DNA of 20,240 bases from JBHELG01 sp046263195 (GCA_046263195.1 JBHELG010000073.1:1-20240), one strand, 5' to 3'. Positions 7,590-16,048 are shown, counted from the first letter of the stretch. Notes: generated by a model not told the origin, from the letters alone. Numbers and translations: made by a program.

Positions 7590-7615
7590 CTCCCCGCCCG
7601 GTGACTTGTCCCGCC

Positions 7616-7641
7616 AGCGGTCTTGGGCGACCAAGACCGCT
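7616..7641 (+). other. strong GCGA-capped hairpin in the glgX leader
   Basis: AGCGGTCTTGG (7616-7626) and CCAAGACCGCT (7631-7641) form a perfect 11-bp stem closed by GCGA, a GNRA tetraloop on the plus-strand transcript. There is no T-tract after it, so it is unlikely to be a simple terminator. It sits 24 nt before the TTG start. Confidence 0.75.
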
Positions 7642-7658
7642 CTCCCGCCCAAAGGGAG
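7642..7658 (+). promoter_or_regulatory. hairpin covering the glgX ribosome binding site
   Basis: CTCCC (7642-7646) can pair with GGGAG (7654-7658), which is most of the only Shine-Dalgarno sequence (GGGAGG, 7654-7659) of glgX. The stem starts directly after the 11-bp hairpin and could stack on it. This would lower translation unless opened. Regulation is inferred from the sequence only. Confidence 0.45.
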
Positions 7659-7665
7659 GAATACG

Positions 7666-9771
7666 TTGTCGTTACGCGTCTGGCCCGGCTCTGCCTATCC
7701 GCTCGGCGCGACCTATGACGGCGCGGGGACGAACTTCTCGCTCTTCTCCGAGGCCGCGACGACCGTCGAGTTGTGCCTGTTCGACCAGGACGGCAGCGAA
7801 TCACGGGTCTACCTGCCGGAGGTCGATGGCTTCATCCGGCACGGCTACCTGCCTGACGTCGCTCCCGGGCAGCGCTATGGCTACCGCGTGCACGGTCCTT
7901 TCCATCCCGAGGAGGGCCACCGTTGCAACCCGAACAAGCTGCTCATCGACCCCTACGCGAAGGCGATAGAGGGGCGGGTCGTATGGGACGAAGCGGTTTT
8001 CAGCTACCAGTTCGGGGCGCCCGACGGTCCTCCCAACCGCGAAGACAGCGCTCCCTTCGTCCCGAAGAGTCTGGTCATCAACCCCTTCTTCGACTGGGGG
8101 AACGACCGCCTCCCGAACACCCCCTGGCACGAGACGGTCATATACGAGACGCACGTGAAGGGGCTGACCTACCTGCATCCCGACGTTCCCGAAGAGGTGC
8201 GCGGAACTTACAGCGCGTTGACCACCGAGCCGGTCATCGACCACCTCAAGAAGCTCGGGGTGACCGCGATCGAACTCCTCCCCGTGCATCAGTTCATCCA
8301 CCCGGATCGGTTGTTGCAGAAGGGGCTGCGCAACTACTGGGGATATGACTCCATCGGCTACTTCGCCCCTCACAACGAGTACGCGAGCAGCGCTCGACTC
8401 GGCCGCCAGGTGCAGGAGTTCAAGCAGATGGTCAAGGTCCTCCACGAGGAGGGCATCGAGGTCATACTTGACGTCGTCTACAACCACACCGCGGAGGGCA
8501 ACCATCTGGGCCCCACTCTCTCCTTCCGCGGCATCGACAACGCGGCCTACTACCGGCTCGTGGAGAACGACCGGCGCTACTACACCGATTACACGGGCAC
8601 GGGCAACAGCATGAACATGCGACACCCGCACGTCCTGCAACTCGTCATGGACTCGCTGCGCTACTGGGTGCTCGAGATGCACGTGGACGGCTTCCGGTTC
8701 GACCTCGCGGCGACGCTCGCCCGCGAACTGCACGACGTCGACCGGCTGTCAGCCTTCTTCGACATCATCCAGCAGGACCCCGTCATCAGCCAGGTCAAGC
8801 TCATCGCCGAGCCGTGGGACGTGGGGGAGGGCGGCTACCAGGTCGGGGCCTTCCCCCCGTTGTGGTCCGAGTGGAACGGCAAGTACCGCGACACGGTCCG
8901 TGCCTACTGGAGGGGCGACGAGGCAACGCTCGGGGAGTTCGCGAACCGCCTTACCGGAAGTTCCGACCTCTATGCGGGAGAGACCTGCCGCCCCTACGCG
9001 AGCGTCAACTTCGTCACCGCCCACGACGGTTTCACGCTGCGCGATCTCGTCTCGTACAACACGAAGCACAACGAAGCCAACGGGGAGCACAACCTCGACG
9101 GCGAGAGTCACAATCTGTCCTGGAACTGCGGCGTGGAAGGACCCACCGACGACCCGAGCGTTCTCGCCTGCCGGGCGAAGCAGCAGCGCAACTTCCTCGT
9201 GACGCTCTTCCTCTCCCAGGGCGTGCCCATGCTGCTGGGCGGCGACGAGCTGGGCCGGACGCAGTACGGCAACAACAACGCGTACTGTCAGGACAACGAC
9301 ATCTCGTGGTACGAGTGGGACAAGCTCGATGAGCAGCTGCTCGACTTCACGCGGCGGCTCATCGCGCTCCGACACGAACACCCGATCTTCCGCCGGCGCC
9401 GCTGGTTCGTCGGTCGTTCCATTCGAGGAACCGAGTTGACGGATATCGGCTGGTTCCGACCCGACGGCTCGGAGATGAGGGACGAGGACTGGGACGTGGG
9501 ATTCGCGAAGTCGCTGGGGGTGTTTCTCAATGGACGAGGGATTCCCACTCCGGGTCCGCGCGGCGAGCGCATCGTCGACGACGATTTCTACCTGGTCTTC
9601 AACGCCTCCGACGAACGCCTGGACTTCGTCCTGCCCGTGATCGGCGTCGAACGAGCCTGGGGGAAGGTGATCGACACGGACGAGACCGTTGGCCAGGAGG
9701 AAGTGAAGGCCGGGGAAGCGCTGTCCGTCGCAGCCCGTTCGACCGTGCTGCTGCGTCGCCCCAAGGACTGA
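7666..9771 (+). CDS. glgX: glycogen debranching enzyme GlgX (isoamylase family, GH13)
   Basis: From the TTG at 7666 the protein has 701 residues, typical of GlgX, which hydrolyses alpha-1,6 branches of phosphorylase-trimmed glycogen in the cytosol. An N-terminal CBM48 (PLGATYDGAGTNFSLFSEAA onward) precedes the GH13 barrel. Visible motifs are DVVYNHTAEGN, DGFRFDLA with the nucleophile D346, IAEPWD with the acid/base E382, and TAHDGFTL with the transition-state stabiliser D454. The TTG is chosen because GGGAGG precedes it by 6 nt and the protein then begins at SLRVWPGSAYPLG, the usual N-terminus; the 20 codons upstream cover the hairpin. The stop is 1 nt from the next ATG, so the ligase and primase genes belong to the same operon. 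Confidence 0.97.
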   Translation: MSLRVWPGSAYPLGATYDGAGTNFSLFSEAATTVELCLFDQDGSESRVYLPEVDGFIRHGYLPDVAPGQRYGYRVHGPFHPEEGHRCNPNKLLIDPYAKAIEGRVVWDEAVFSYQFGAPDGPPNREDSAPFVPKSLVINPFFDWGNDRLPNTPWHETVIYETHVKGLTYLHPDVPEEVRGTYSALTTEPVIDHLKKLGVTAIELLPVHQFIHPDRLLQKGLRNYWGYDSIGYFAPHNEYASSARLGRQVQEFKQMVKVLHEEGIEVILDVVYNHTAEGNHLGPTLSFRGIDNAAYYRLVENDRRYYTDYTGTGNSMNMRHPHVLQLVMDSLRYWVLEMHVDGFRFDLAATLARELHDVDRLSAFFDIIQQDPVISQVKLIAEPWDVGEGGYQVGAFPPLWSEWNGKYRDTVRAYWRGDEATLGEFANRLTGSSDLYAGETCRPYASVNFVTAHDGFTLRDLVSYNTKHNEANGEHNLDGESHNLSWNCGVEGPTDDPSVLACRAKQQRNFLVTLFLSQGVPMLLGGDELGRTQYGNNNAYCQDNDISWYEWDKLDEQLLDFTRRLIALRHEHPIFRRRRWFVGRSIRGTELTDIGWFRPDGSEMRDEDWDVGFAKSLGVFLNGRGIPTPGPRGERIVDDDFYLVFNASDERLDFVLPVIGVERAWGKVIDTDETVGQEEVKAGEALSVAARSTVLLRRPKD

Positions 9772-9772
9772 C

Positions 9773-10822
9773 ATGTCGCATCCGTTCCAGCCGCCGCTGA
9801 GCCCCATGGAGGCGAAAGTCCGCGAGGAGCTGCCTGTCGGGCCCTGGGCGTACGAGCCGAAGTGGGATGGCTTCCGGGTGATCGCGTGGTCACCCGGTTC
9901 CGACGGCGCCCCGCGTCTCGACAGCCGCAACCACAAGCCCTTGCTGCGCTACTTCCCCGAGCTCGGGTCGGCGCTGGAAGCGCTACCGGAGGGGACCGTC
10001 GCGGACGGGGAGGTTGTCATCGTCCGGGACGGGGAGCTGGATTTCGATGCTCTGTCCGAACGCATTCATCCCGCCGTCAGCCGCATCGAGAAGCTGTCAC
10101 ACGAGACACCGGCGCAGATCGTCGCCTTCGACCTGCTCGCCCACGAAGGTCACGACCTGCGGGGTCAGCCGTTTCGCAGTCGGCGTCACCAGCTCGAGCA
10201 GATGCTCGCCGGGCTCGGGGCGCCCTGGCACCTCACTCCCTCGACAAGCGATCGGGACCTCGGTCAGCGCTGGTTCTACGAGTTCGAGTCGGCTGGGTGC
10301 GACGGGATCGTCGCCAAGCCGCTGGACGCACCCTATGCCGAGGGCAGGCGCGAGATGGTGAAGGTCAAACACCGTCGTACCGCCGACTGTGTCGTCGCCG
10401 GCTACCGGATTCACAAGGACGGCCCAGCTGCGGGCGTCGGGTCGCTGCTGCTCGGGCTCTACGACGAGGCAGGGCAGTTGCACTTCATGGGCCACTGCTC
10501 GAATTTCTCTGACGAGGAGCGCGTGTCGCTCTTCCATCGGCTGAGGCCACTCGAGGTTGACGGCAGCGATCCCTTCGGTGAGAGCGCGCGTCGACCGGGC
10601 GAGCCGAGCCGCTGGACCGGCGCCAAGGACCTGTCCTGGGTCGCGCTCGAACCGCTGCTCGTCTGCGAGGTGAGCTACGGACAGCTGACGAGCGGCCGCT
10701 TCCGGCACGCGACTCGCTTCGAGCGCTGGCGTCCGGACAAGGATCCGGGCGAATGCACGTTTGAGCAGCTCGAGCGTCCCGAGGGCCCGAGCTTCGAGGA
10801 GGTCGTCGCAGAGCAGAGATGA
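9773..10822 (+). CDS. ligC: ATP-dependent DNA ligase, LigC type
   Basis: The 349-residue protein has nucleotidyltransferase motif I at 30-35 (KWDGFR; K30 is the adenylated lysine), motif III-like FDLLA, motif IV DGIVAKP and motif V MVKVKHRRT. A C-terminal OB-fold region follows (GSLLLGLYDEAGQLHFMGHC onward). Length and layout match mycobacterial LigC, a stand-alone ligase lacking the polymerase and nuclease domains of LigD. It seals nicks and short gaps in backup excision repair or end joining. The ATG follows the glgX stop by one base. Its own stop overlaps the ATG of the primase gene (ATGA), the same pairing as mycobacterial Rv3731-Rv3730c. No ku gene is in the window. Confidence 0.92.
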   Translation: MSHPFQPPLSPMEAKVREELPVGPWAYEPKWDGFRVIAWSPGSDGAPRLDSRNHKPLLRYFPELGSALEALPEGTVADGEVVIVRDGELDFDALSERIHPAVSRIEKLSHETPAQIVAFDLLAHEGHDLRGQPFRSRRHQLEQMLAGLGAPWHLTPSTSDRDLGQRWFYEFESAGCDGIVAKPLDAPYAEGRREMVKVKHRRTADCVVAGYRIHKDGPAAGVGSLLLGLYDEAGQLHFMGHCSNFSDEERVSLFHRLRPLEVDGSDPFGESARRPGEPSRWTGAKDLSWVALEPLLVCEVSYGQLTSGRFRHATRFERWRPDKDPGECTFEQLERPEGPSFEEVVAEQR

Positions 10823-11811
10823 GCGACGAGATGACGGTAGAGGTCGCTGGGCGAGAGGTTCGCATCTCCCATCCCGGCAAGATCATGTTTCCGCAGCAGG
10901 GTTGGACGAAGCTCGATCTCGTCAACCACTATCTGGTCTGCGGAGATGGGGCGCTCCGCGGTGTCCGCGACCGGCCCACGGTGTTGAAGCGCTGGAACAA
11001 TGGAGTTGCGGGAGAGCCGTTCTTTCAGAAGCGTGCTCCGAAAGACCCCGAGCACGACTACGCGACGATCCGCTTCCCCTCGGGGCGCCAGGCCGACCTG
11101 CTCGTACCCCGTCACGTCGCCGATGTCGTGTGGATGGTCCAGCTCAACTGCATCGACCTCAACCCCTGGCCCGTGCGGGCGGAGGACGTCGAGCATCCCG
11201 ACGAGTTGCGGGTCGATCTCGATCCCACACCCGAGACAGGATTCGAGGCGGTCCGCACGGTCACGCTCGTCTGTCGTGACGTGCTCGACGAACACGGGCT
11301 CGTCGGCTGGCCGAAGACCTCGGGTTCCCGTGGCATGCACGTGAACGTTCGCATCGAGCCGAACTGGTCGTTCACCGAGGTGCGCCGGGCTGCCCTTGCG
11401 CTCGCGCGGGAGGTGGAGCGACGGGTCCCCGCTCTGGCGACGAGCGCGTGGTGGAAGGAGGAACGCCACGGCGTGTTCGTCGACTACAACCAGAACGCCC
11501 GCGATCGGACCGTGGCCTCGGCCTTCAGCGTGCGACCGACCGGACTCGTATCGGCCCCGCTGACATGGGAGGAGGTGGAAGACGTCGATCCCCGAGATTT
11601 TCCCATGGACCGCTTTTCCGAGCGACACGTGGCCGTCGGCGATCTCACCAGGGGCAGCGACGAAGCGGTCGGGCTCCTCGATGGGCTGCTCGACCTCGCC
11701 CGACGCGACGAGGAGGGCGGACTCGGCGACGCGCCCTGGCCGCCGCACTTCCCGAAACAGGCCGGTGAGCCGCTGCGAGCCCAGCCGTCACGGCGGCGCC
11801 GCGAGGACTAG
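10819..11811 (+). CDS. LigD-type primase-polymerase (Prim-PolC-like)
   Basis: This 330-residue protein is a stand-alone archaeo-eukaryotic primase of the LigD polymerase-domain family. Catalytic motif I is DLDP (D133, D135), motif II is SGSRGMH (S168 to H174), and motif III has D222 in VFVDYNQNARDRT, followed by SVRPTGLVSAPLTW. Relatives in mycobacteria fill short gaps with a preference for ribonucleotides and hand the product to the partner ligase. The ATG lies in a 4-bp overlap with the ligase stop, so the two are translationally coupled. The C-terminus ends in a basic RRRRED tail. The convergent DUF222 remnant begins 53 bp beyond the stop. Confidence 0.93.
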   Translation: MSDEMTVEVAGREVRISHPGKIMFPQQGWTKLDLVNHYLVCGDGALRGVRDRPTVLKRWNNGVAGEPFFQKRAPKDPEHDYATIRFPSGRQADLLVPRHVADVVWMVQLNCIDLNPWPVRAEDVEHPDELRVDLDPTPETGFEAVRTVTLVCRDVLDEHGLVGWPKTSGSRGMHVNVRIEPNWSFTEVRRAALALAREVERRVPALATSAWWKEERHGVFVDYNQNARDRTVASAFSVRPTGLVSAPLTWEEVEDVDPRDFPMDRFSERHVAVGDLTRGSDEAVGLLDGLLDLARRDEEGGLGDAPWPPHFPKQAGEPLRAQPSRRRRED

Positions 11812-11864
11812 CCGTGACACGCGAGAAGATCGTTCCCCGTCCTCTCATGGGTCCGGTCCGAAGA

Positions 11865-12954
11865 TCAGGTCGGCTTGGCTTCTCGTTCGGTCTTTTCGCG
11901 GTGATGGGGGCGGCAGCGGGGCTCGAGGTTGCGGTAGGCGGTGGGTCCCCGGTGAGCGAGCGGCTTTTTGTGGTCCCATTCGAGTCCGTCGCGCCGGCCG
12001 CAGCCTTCCTCCACGCTCGTGACCCGTCCAGGTCAGGTGCTGGGCCCAACTCCAGGGCGGTGCGGATTCGACGGGGATGTGGCGCCCGAAGTGCTTGACC
12101 TTCTTGATCTCGCAGCCGTCGACCAGCACGCCCTTGAGAAAGGAATCTGAGGCGATACGGCGAGCCACCCCCACTGGCAGGGGGCCTACCCCTGGGATGT
12201 GACAACGCTCGCCATCCTTGGCCTGCCCACGCCGCAAGGCCTCGAGGTCGACTACGACCACCATGTCAGCCCGGGACGGGCTGCCTCCCGTCTCTGGCAG
12301 CAGCTTCACGAGGGCGTCGGCGGCGTAGGCGGCCCGTGGCTCGCGTCCCCCCTGCTGCCAGGCTTGACGGTATTCGCGGTCGGTCCGGGCGTCGATGCGG
12401 TTGACCAGGGGCGTGCCAACCTCGGGGGGTAGGCGGAAGCGCCCCGCGACCATGCCCTCGTCGTCGATCCAGTGCGTGAACTCGCGGGCCCGGTGCTGAC
12501 GGTCGTGAAGGGCTTCGCGGTCGATCTCGGCGTTGAGACGCACCCGCCGGGCCTTGTCCTTCAAGCTGCGCCAGTCACCCTGAACGGCCACGTCCAACAG
12601 GTCGCCTTCGGCGGACGGGTCGACCGCAGCCGCTCTGGCGACCTCCGCGGCCTGTGCCTCTGAGATCCGCCCCGCCACGAACGCCTTCCGGGTGGCGGCA
12701 AGCCGCTCGACCGCCTTCGCCGTCTCGATCGCCGCGCTGGCCTGCCCCTGGCTGGTGCCCATGGTCTTGGCCAGCCACTGCGCCCCCGACCGGTGCCCCC
12801 TGGCCCGATAGGAGCCACTCTCTTCGACGCGCGCCGCCGCCCTGGCCCGAGTGGCCGCGCACACTTTCTCGACTTTCGCCAGGGTTTCGACCAGCTCGAC
12901 CGTCTCCGAGCCCGACAGAGCCGCCACGTCGAAGTCCCTCAGCGCCTGTGTCAA
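11865..12954 (-). pseudogene. DUF222/13E12-type HNH endonuclease gene with two single-base deletions
   Basis: The first reading frame encodes a normal DUF222 region (LVETLAKVEKVCAATRARAA onward) up to KHFGRHIPVE. The family then expects IRTALELG, which lies in the next frame (RTALELGPAPDLDGS). The HNH part lies in the third frame: EEGCGRRDGLEWDHKKPL, then GPTAYRNLEPRC and RPHHREKTE. Adding one base near 12066 (GAA to GAAA) and one near 12018 (giving the Cys of a CxxxxC pair) joins all three. The span is 1090 bp, and 1092 is 364 exact codons, ending at TGA 11867-11865. The HNH residues survive but cannot be read in frame. Either real decay or two sequencing errors. The TTG start is uncertain; an ATG at 12985 is out of frame. 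Confidence 0.8.
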
Positions 12955-13147
12955 CGTCCCAGCCCGCCTCAGCGATCTTTTTCATACGGCCATTACCTAT
13001 CGCCGGTGCGACAATTCCCCCGGCGTTCCCTGCTCATCTGTGGAAAGAGCGGGCTGATTTGTCGCATGCCGACCCTTCATTTTGGAAATTGCCACCGCCC
13101 ATGTATCACCCGTCGAGCACGTGGAGATGAGGTCAAATGCAGCTCAT

Positions 13148-13618
13148 TCAGCGCTGGAAGGTCCAGCGGGTGGGGGACCCGGCGAAGTCATCCTCAGTGA
13201 GGCCCAATACCCAGGTCGGCCGGACCTGGAAGGAGGCGTTTCGCTGTGGATCGAAGAACTCGAGGTCGTAGTCGGTCGAGTACTTGCGGTTGACCGCCTC
13301 GAGGAAGCCCCGGATGGCCTCGAGCTCGGTCACGAGTTCGGCCAGACCTTCGACCACCACGGGTTCGAGGGCATTGTCCGTCGCGACCGTGCAACGAGGG
13401 TCCGAGTCGAGGTTACGAGCCTTGCGCGACTGGCGACTACTGGAAAACCACAGTGCCCCGCCATGCCACACCCCCCACACGGGCATGAGGTGTGGTCGCC
13501 CGTCGGGCCAGCGGGTGGCCAGCCAGTAGTCGTGCGAAGCAGAAAGACGCTGCACCGCCCATGACCAGGGCAGAAGGCCCCGGCCCTCGGTCGGCCCGAG
13601 AATGCCGTAGCCGGGCAT
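13148..13618 (-). CDS. PPOX-fold flavin/F420-binding protein
   Basis: From the ATG at 13618 the protein has 156 residues and the split-barrel layout of the pyridoxamine 5'-phosphate oxidase family: DYWLATRWPDGRPHLMPVWGVW, then ALWFSSSRQSRKARNL and CTVATDNALEPVVVEGLAEL. In actinobacteria many of these bind FMN or F420, with unknown substrates. The C-terminus (RPTWVLGLTEDDFAGSPTRW) is typical of a well-spread actinobacterial subgroup. The start is odd: the ATG has no Shine-Dalgarno sequence, while 33 nt upstream GAGGA precedes an in-frame CTG pair and the intervening residues (NEPTASRPH) look like a genuine N-terminus. A CTG start or a lost start codon is therefore possible. It lies 55 bp after the esterase gene on the same strand. 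Confidence 0.8.
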   Translation of the reverse strand: MPGYGILGPTEGRGLLPWSWAVQRLSASHDYWLATRWPDGRPHLMPVWGVWHGGALWFSSSRQSRKARNLDSDPRCTVATDNALEPVVVEGLAELVTELEAIRGFLEAVNRKYSTDYDLEFFDPQRNASFQVRPTWVLGLTEDDFAGSPTRWTFQR

Positions 13619-13673
13619 GTGGGGGCGACTCGCTGTTGGCTCGTTCAGCAGCTCATTCCTCGTTGGGCGACGG

Positions 13674-14669
13674 CTACGTCTCCGGGTGGGAGCGCCCCGG
13701 CCGTCCTTGCTTCGAGTCGCGGTTCTGAGCACGCTGAGGCGACCCGACCACCTCGCGCACGAAGCAGGCCACATCGTCGAGGGCATCGTGGGCAGCATCG
13801 AGCACGCGAAGGAAGCGCAGGAAGCCGTGAATCATGCCCTCATAGATGCGCAGCCGTGTGAACACACCGGCGGCTGCGAGACGCGTGGCGTAGGACACGC
13901 CCTCGTCTCGTAGCGGGTCGTGGCCGGCGACGATGAGCAGGGTGGGAGGCAGGCCATCGAGGCGGGCCCGGTGGAGGGGGGTCACCTCGGAGAGTTCCCA
14001 CTCGCCCGATCCGAGGTAGCGGTTCCAGCACCAACGCAGCTCCTCTCGGGTCAGGTGATAGCCCTCGGCGAACTCGTTGATCGATTCTGAGCCCATGGTG
14101 GGGTCGAGCGCCGGGTATATGAGGACCTGGAAACGCAGGGCGGGGTGGTCACGCTCGTGAGCACGAACCGCCGCGAGCGCGGCGAGATGACCTCCGGCGC
14201 TGTCTCCGGCGATCCCTAACGAGCGAGGGTCGCCATCGAAGGAGGCGGCGTGCTCATGGGCCCAGCACGTCGCCGTGTAGGCGTCCTCGAAGGCGGCTGG
14301 GTGGTGATGCTCGGGCGCCCGCCGGTACGCGACACTGACGACGAGGCAATCGGTTCGTAGCGCAAGGTGACGGCACAGGGCGTCATAACTGTCGAGGGTG
14401 CCGACGAGCCACCCGCCCCCGTGGAGGTAGACCACGACCGGGAAAGGACCGGCGCCCTCAGGCCGGTAGGTGCGCACTTGGAGCAATCCGGCGGCGGTGG
14501 GGATCTTGTGGTTGCGCACTTCGCCAACCTCCGGTCCCGCGCCGACGAGTGCTTCGGTCTGCTCCGCATGCGCCTCCCGGGCCTCGGTAGGGCTCATCTC
14601 GTGCATAGGTGGAGTCCCCGCCTCAGCCAAGCGCTGCAAGAGTTGTTCGGCTTGTGGATGCAGCGACAT
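13674..14669 (-). CDS. alpha/beta hydrolase, HSL-type esterase/lipase
   Basis: This 331-residue cytosolic hydrolase has the HSL (family IV) signature HGGGW at 83-87 forming the oxyanion hole, and the nucleophile elbow GDSAGG with S157. The triad is completed by D251 (GHDPLRDEG) and H281 (MIHGFLR). Such enzymes cleave short-chain carboxylic esters; the natural substrate is not predictable. The length fits the family. The last 20 residues (PQRAQNRDSKQGRPGRSHPET) are a polar tail without family similarity. The ATG start fits the usual N-terminal helix (LHPQAEQLLQRLAEAG), although its Shine-Dalgarno sequence is weak. A 10-bp hairpin lies 46-71 nt upstream. The PPOX gene follows on the same strand. 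Confidence 0.93.
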   Translation of the reverse strand: MSLHPQAEQLLQRLAEAGTPPMHEMSPTEAREAHAEQTEALVGAGPEVGEVRNHKIPTAAGLLQVRTYRPEGAGPFPVVVYLHGGGWLVGTLDSYDALCRHLALRTDCLVVSVAYRRAPEHHHPAAFEDAYTATCWAHEHAASFDGDPRSLGIAGDSAGGHLAALAAVRAHERDHPALRFQVLIYPALDPTMGSESINEFAEGYHLTREELRWCWNRYLGSGEWELSEVTPLHRARLDGLPPTLLIVAGHDPLRDEGVSYATRLAAAGVFTRLRIYEGMIHGFLRFLRVLDAAHDALDDVACFVREVVGSPQRAQNRDSKQGRPGRSHPET

Positions 14670-14714
14670 CAGTCGGCTCTCGACAACGGTGGGCGTGGTC
14701 TTGGCGCTTCCAAA

Positions 14715-14740
14715 CCGCGGCTCGGTTTATCGAGTCGCGG
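14715..14740 (-). other. hairpin upstream of the esterase gene
   Basis: CCGCGGCTCG (14715-14724) and CGAGTCGCGG (14731-14740) form a 10-bp stem with one G-T pair and a 6-nt loop. It lies in the 384-bp interval 14670-15053 between the divergent esterase and small-ORF genes. I see no other convincing structure or gene there; the open frames across it lack Shine-Dalgarno sites and family similarity. Confidence 0.55.
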
Positions 14741-15053
14741 GGGAATCTGAGGCGGGCGACGGGAACTGCCGTCGCCGTTGACGAGACCCTAACGGAGGCG
14801 GGAGACACGAGGCGAGGGCCGCCAGTGAGATGATCGTTGCCTTGGACCCGTGTGCTGGGTGTAATTGTGTGCACAGGAGAGCAAGGAGAAATCTGCGCTG
14901 TCCGGGCGGCAACCTGCAAGGAGCAAGGCCGTCAGCCGGCTCGTTCGGAGGTCTAGGGCCGCATCGGACAGGTACCTCGTCCACCCGTCCGCGTACGACT
15001 GGCGTCGAGGGATGTAGAAGAGGGGAAGAGAGCAGTTCGTCAAAGGAACCATC

Positions 15054-15212
15054 GTGTCGAAGATCGGACGTCCCCGACGCATCAAGCGGGTCGCGCCCGC
15101 CCCGGCTCCCGATCCACGACGGTGGGGGGAACCGGCTCCCGCTCCAGCCTCCCCACCCGCGACCCCCAAAATCCCGCAGCCTGCGACCCCGGGGCCGGCG
15201 AAGGGATCGTGA
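15054..15212 (+). CDS. small basic, proline/alanine-rich protein (52 aa)
   Basis: A GTG with AAAGGA 6 nt upstream opens a 52-codon frame. The product begins MSKIGRPRRIKRVAPAPAPD, continues as Pro/Ala-rich text with a few charged residues and ends in GPAKGS. The first 12 residues are strongly basic; the rest should be disordered. The stop shares the bases GTGA with the start of the next gene, which implies translational coupling and supports it as a real gene. I do not know a function; a short nucleic-acid- or partner-binding peptide is only one possibility. Confidence 0.6.
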   Translation: MSKIGRPRRIKRVAPAPAPDPRRWGEPAPAPASPPATPKIPQPATPGPAKGS

Positions 15213-16045
15213 GCGCAATCCACGAGGCCGCCCTCGTGGTCTCGCTCTGTGCGTTTGCCGTTGTCGCGGCCGCTCTGACCTTGGGATGGATGCCCTGGCT
15301 CAGGTCTCTCGTGTGGTCCGGCCGGCTTCCGCGCCGTCTTGGTGCACTCCCCACGGAGGAGGTGCCAGCCGATGAGGCGCCCCGTGGCTGGAAGTGCGCC
15401 CAGCTGCTCGTCTCCCCGGATCAACGGGAGATCCGACTGGCGGGAGTCACGATCGGGGGGGCCTACTGCGTGGAGGACGTGGCTGCGTGCGTGCTGGGCC
15501 GCGGGCACCTGCCACCATCGCTCAGCTGTGAGTGCGGGTTCTACGCCTTCTCCGAGCGCATGGATGCCGAGAACATGCTCGCCTGCCGCTTCGGATACGA
15601 CGAGCAGGTAGTGGTTCGGGTGCTCTGCGAGGTCGACTTGTCTGGCACCGTCATCGTCTGTGACCGCGGCTACCGGGCGGAGCGTCAACGGGTGCTAAGC
15701 ATCGGTCTGCTGCCGTGGTGCGCCGATTGTGCTGCTGGCGGTCGTCTCGTGCGGGCCGGCCTCGTAGGCACAGAGGGGCGGCTCCCGACGACCTCCTGGG
15801 TTTCCGTCGACGAACTCCATGCCTCGCAGGGTCTGCACCCGAGTGTGAGAGTGCGCAGAGAGTGGGCGGCCCTGCGGCCGCTGTGCGAAGCCTGTGGCGA
15901 GCTGGTCGGCCGCACCGGAGTGGCCCTCACCCTGTTCGCGACGACCCAGCGGCTGGGCACGGAGGTCCGCTGGCTTGACCCGGGACTCATAGCCGGCGAG
16001 CGTGTCCTCGCCGGACATCGTCCTCGCCGACTGTGGAACCCGTGA
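15209..16045 (+). CDS. one-TM protein with CxxC pairs, unknown function
   Basis: From the GTG at 15209 the protein has 278 residues. A single membrane helix (about 7-27) is followed by a basic segment (RSLVWSGRLPRRLG), which by the positive-inside rule places the rest in the cytoplasm. It has 13 cysteines, including CxC at 107-109 (SCECGFYAF), CxxC at 171-174 (PWCADC) and CxxC at 226-229 (CEACGEL), so metal binding is likely. The stretch from CGFYAF to CDRGYRAERQRV resembles a module I recall from other uncharacterised actinobacterial proteins; no function is known. The start is chosen because it overlaps the stop of the small ORF (GTGA) and places the membrane helix at the N-terminus. It converges with the FtsH-like gene 3 bp away. 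Confidence 0.7.
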   Translation: MSAIHEAALVVSLCAFAVVAAALTLGWMPWLRSLVWSGRLPRRLGALPTEEVPADEAPRGWKCAQLLVSPDQREIRLAGVTIGGAYCVEDVAACVLGRGHLPPSLSCECGFYAFSERMDAENMLACRFGYDEQVVVRVLCEVDLSGTVIVCDRGYRAERQRVLSIGLLPWCADCAAGGRLVRAGLVGTEGRLPTTSWVSVDELHASQGLHPSVRVRREWAALRPLCEACGELVGRTGVALTLFATTQRLGTEVRWLDPGLIAGERVLAGHRPRRLWNP

Positions 16046-16048
16046 CAG

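Noticed and set aside
12676..12690. CGAAC half-sites at 12676, 10055 and 18913 as further SOS boxes
   Set aside because: None has the GTTCG half at the right spacing.
13008..13065. Inverted GCGACAA / TTGTCGC pair upstream of the DUF222 gene
   Set aside because: Seven-base arms 44 bp apart are weak; no second site or known regulator supports them.
14727..15688. Long minus-strand open frames across the esterase/small-ORF interval
   Set aside because: They run antisense to the coupled plus-strand genes, lack ribosome sites and show no family motifs; typical GC-rich shadow frames.
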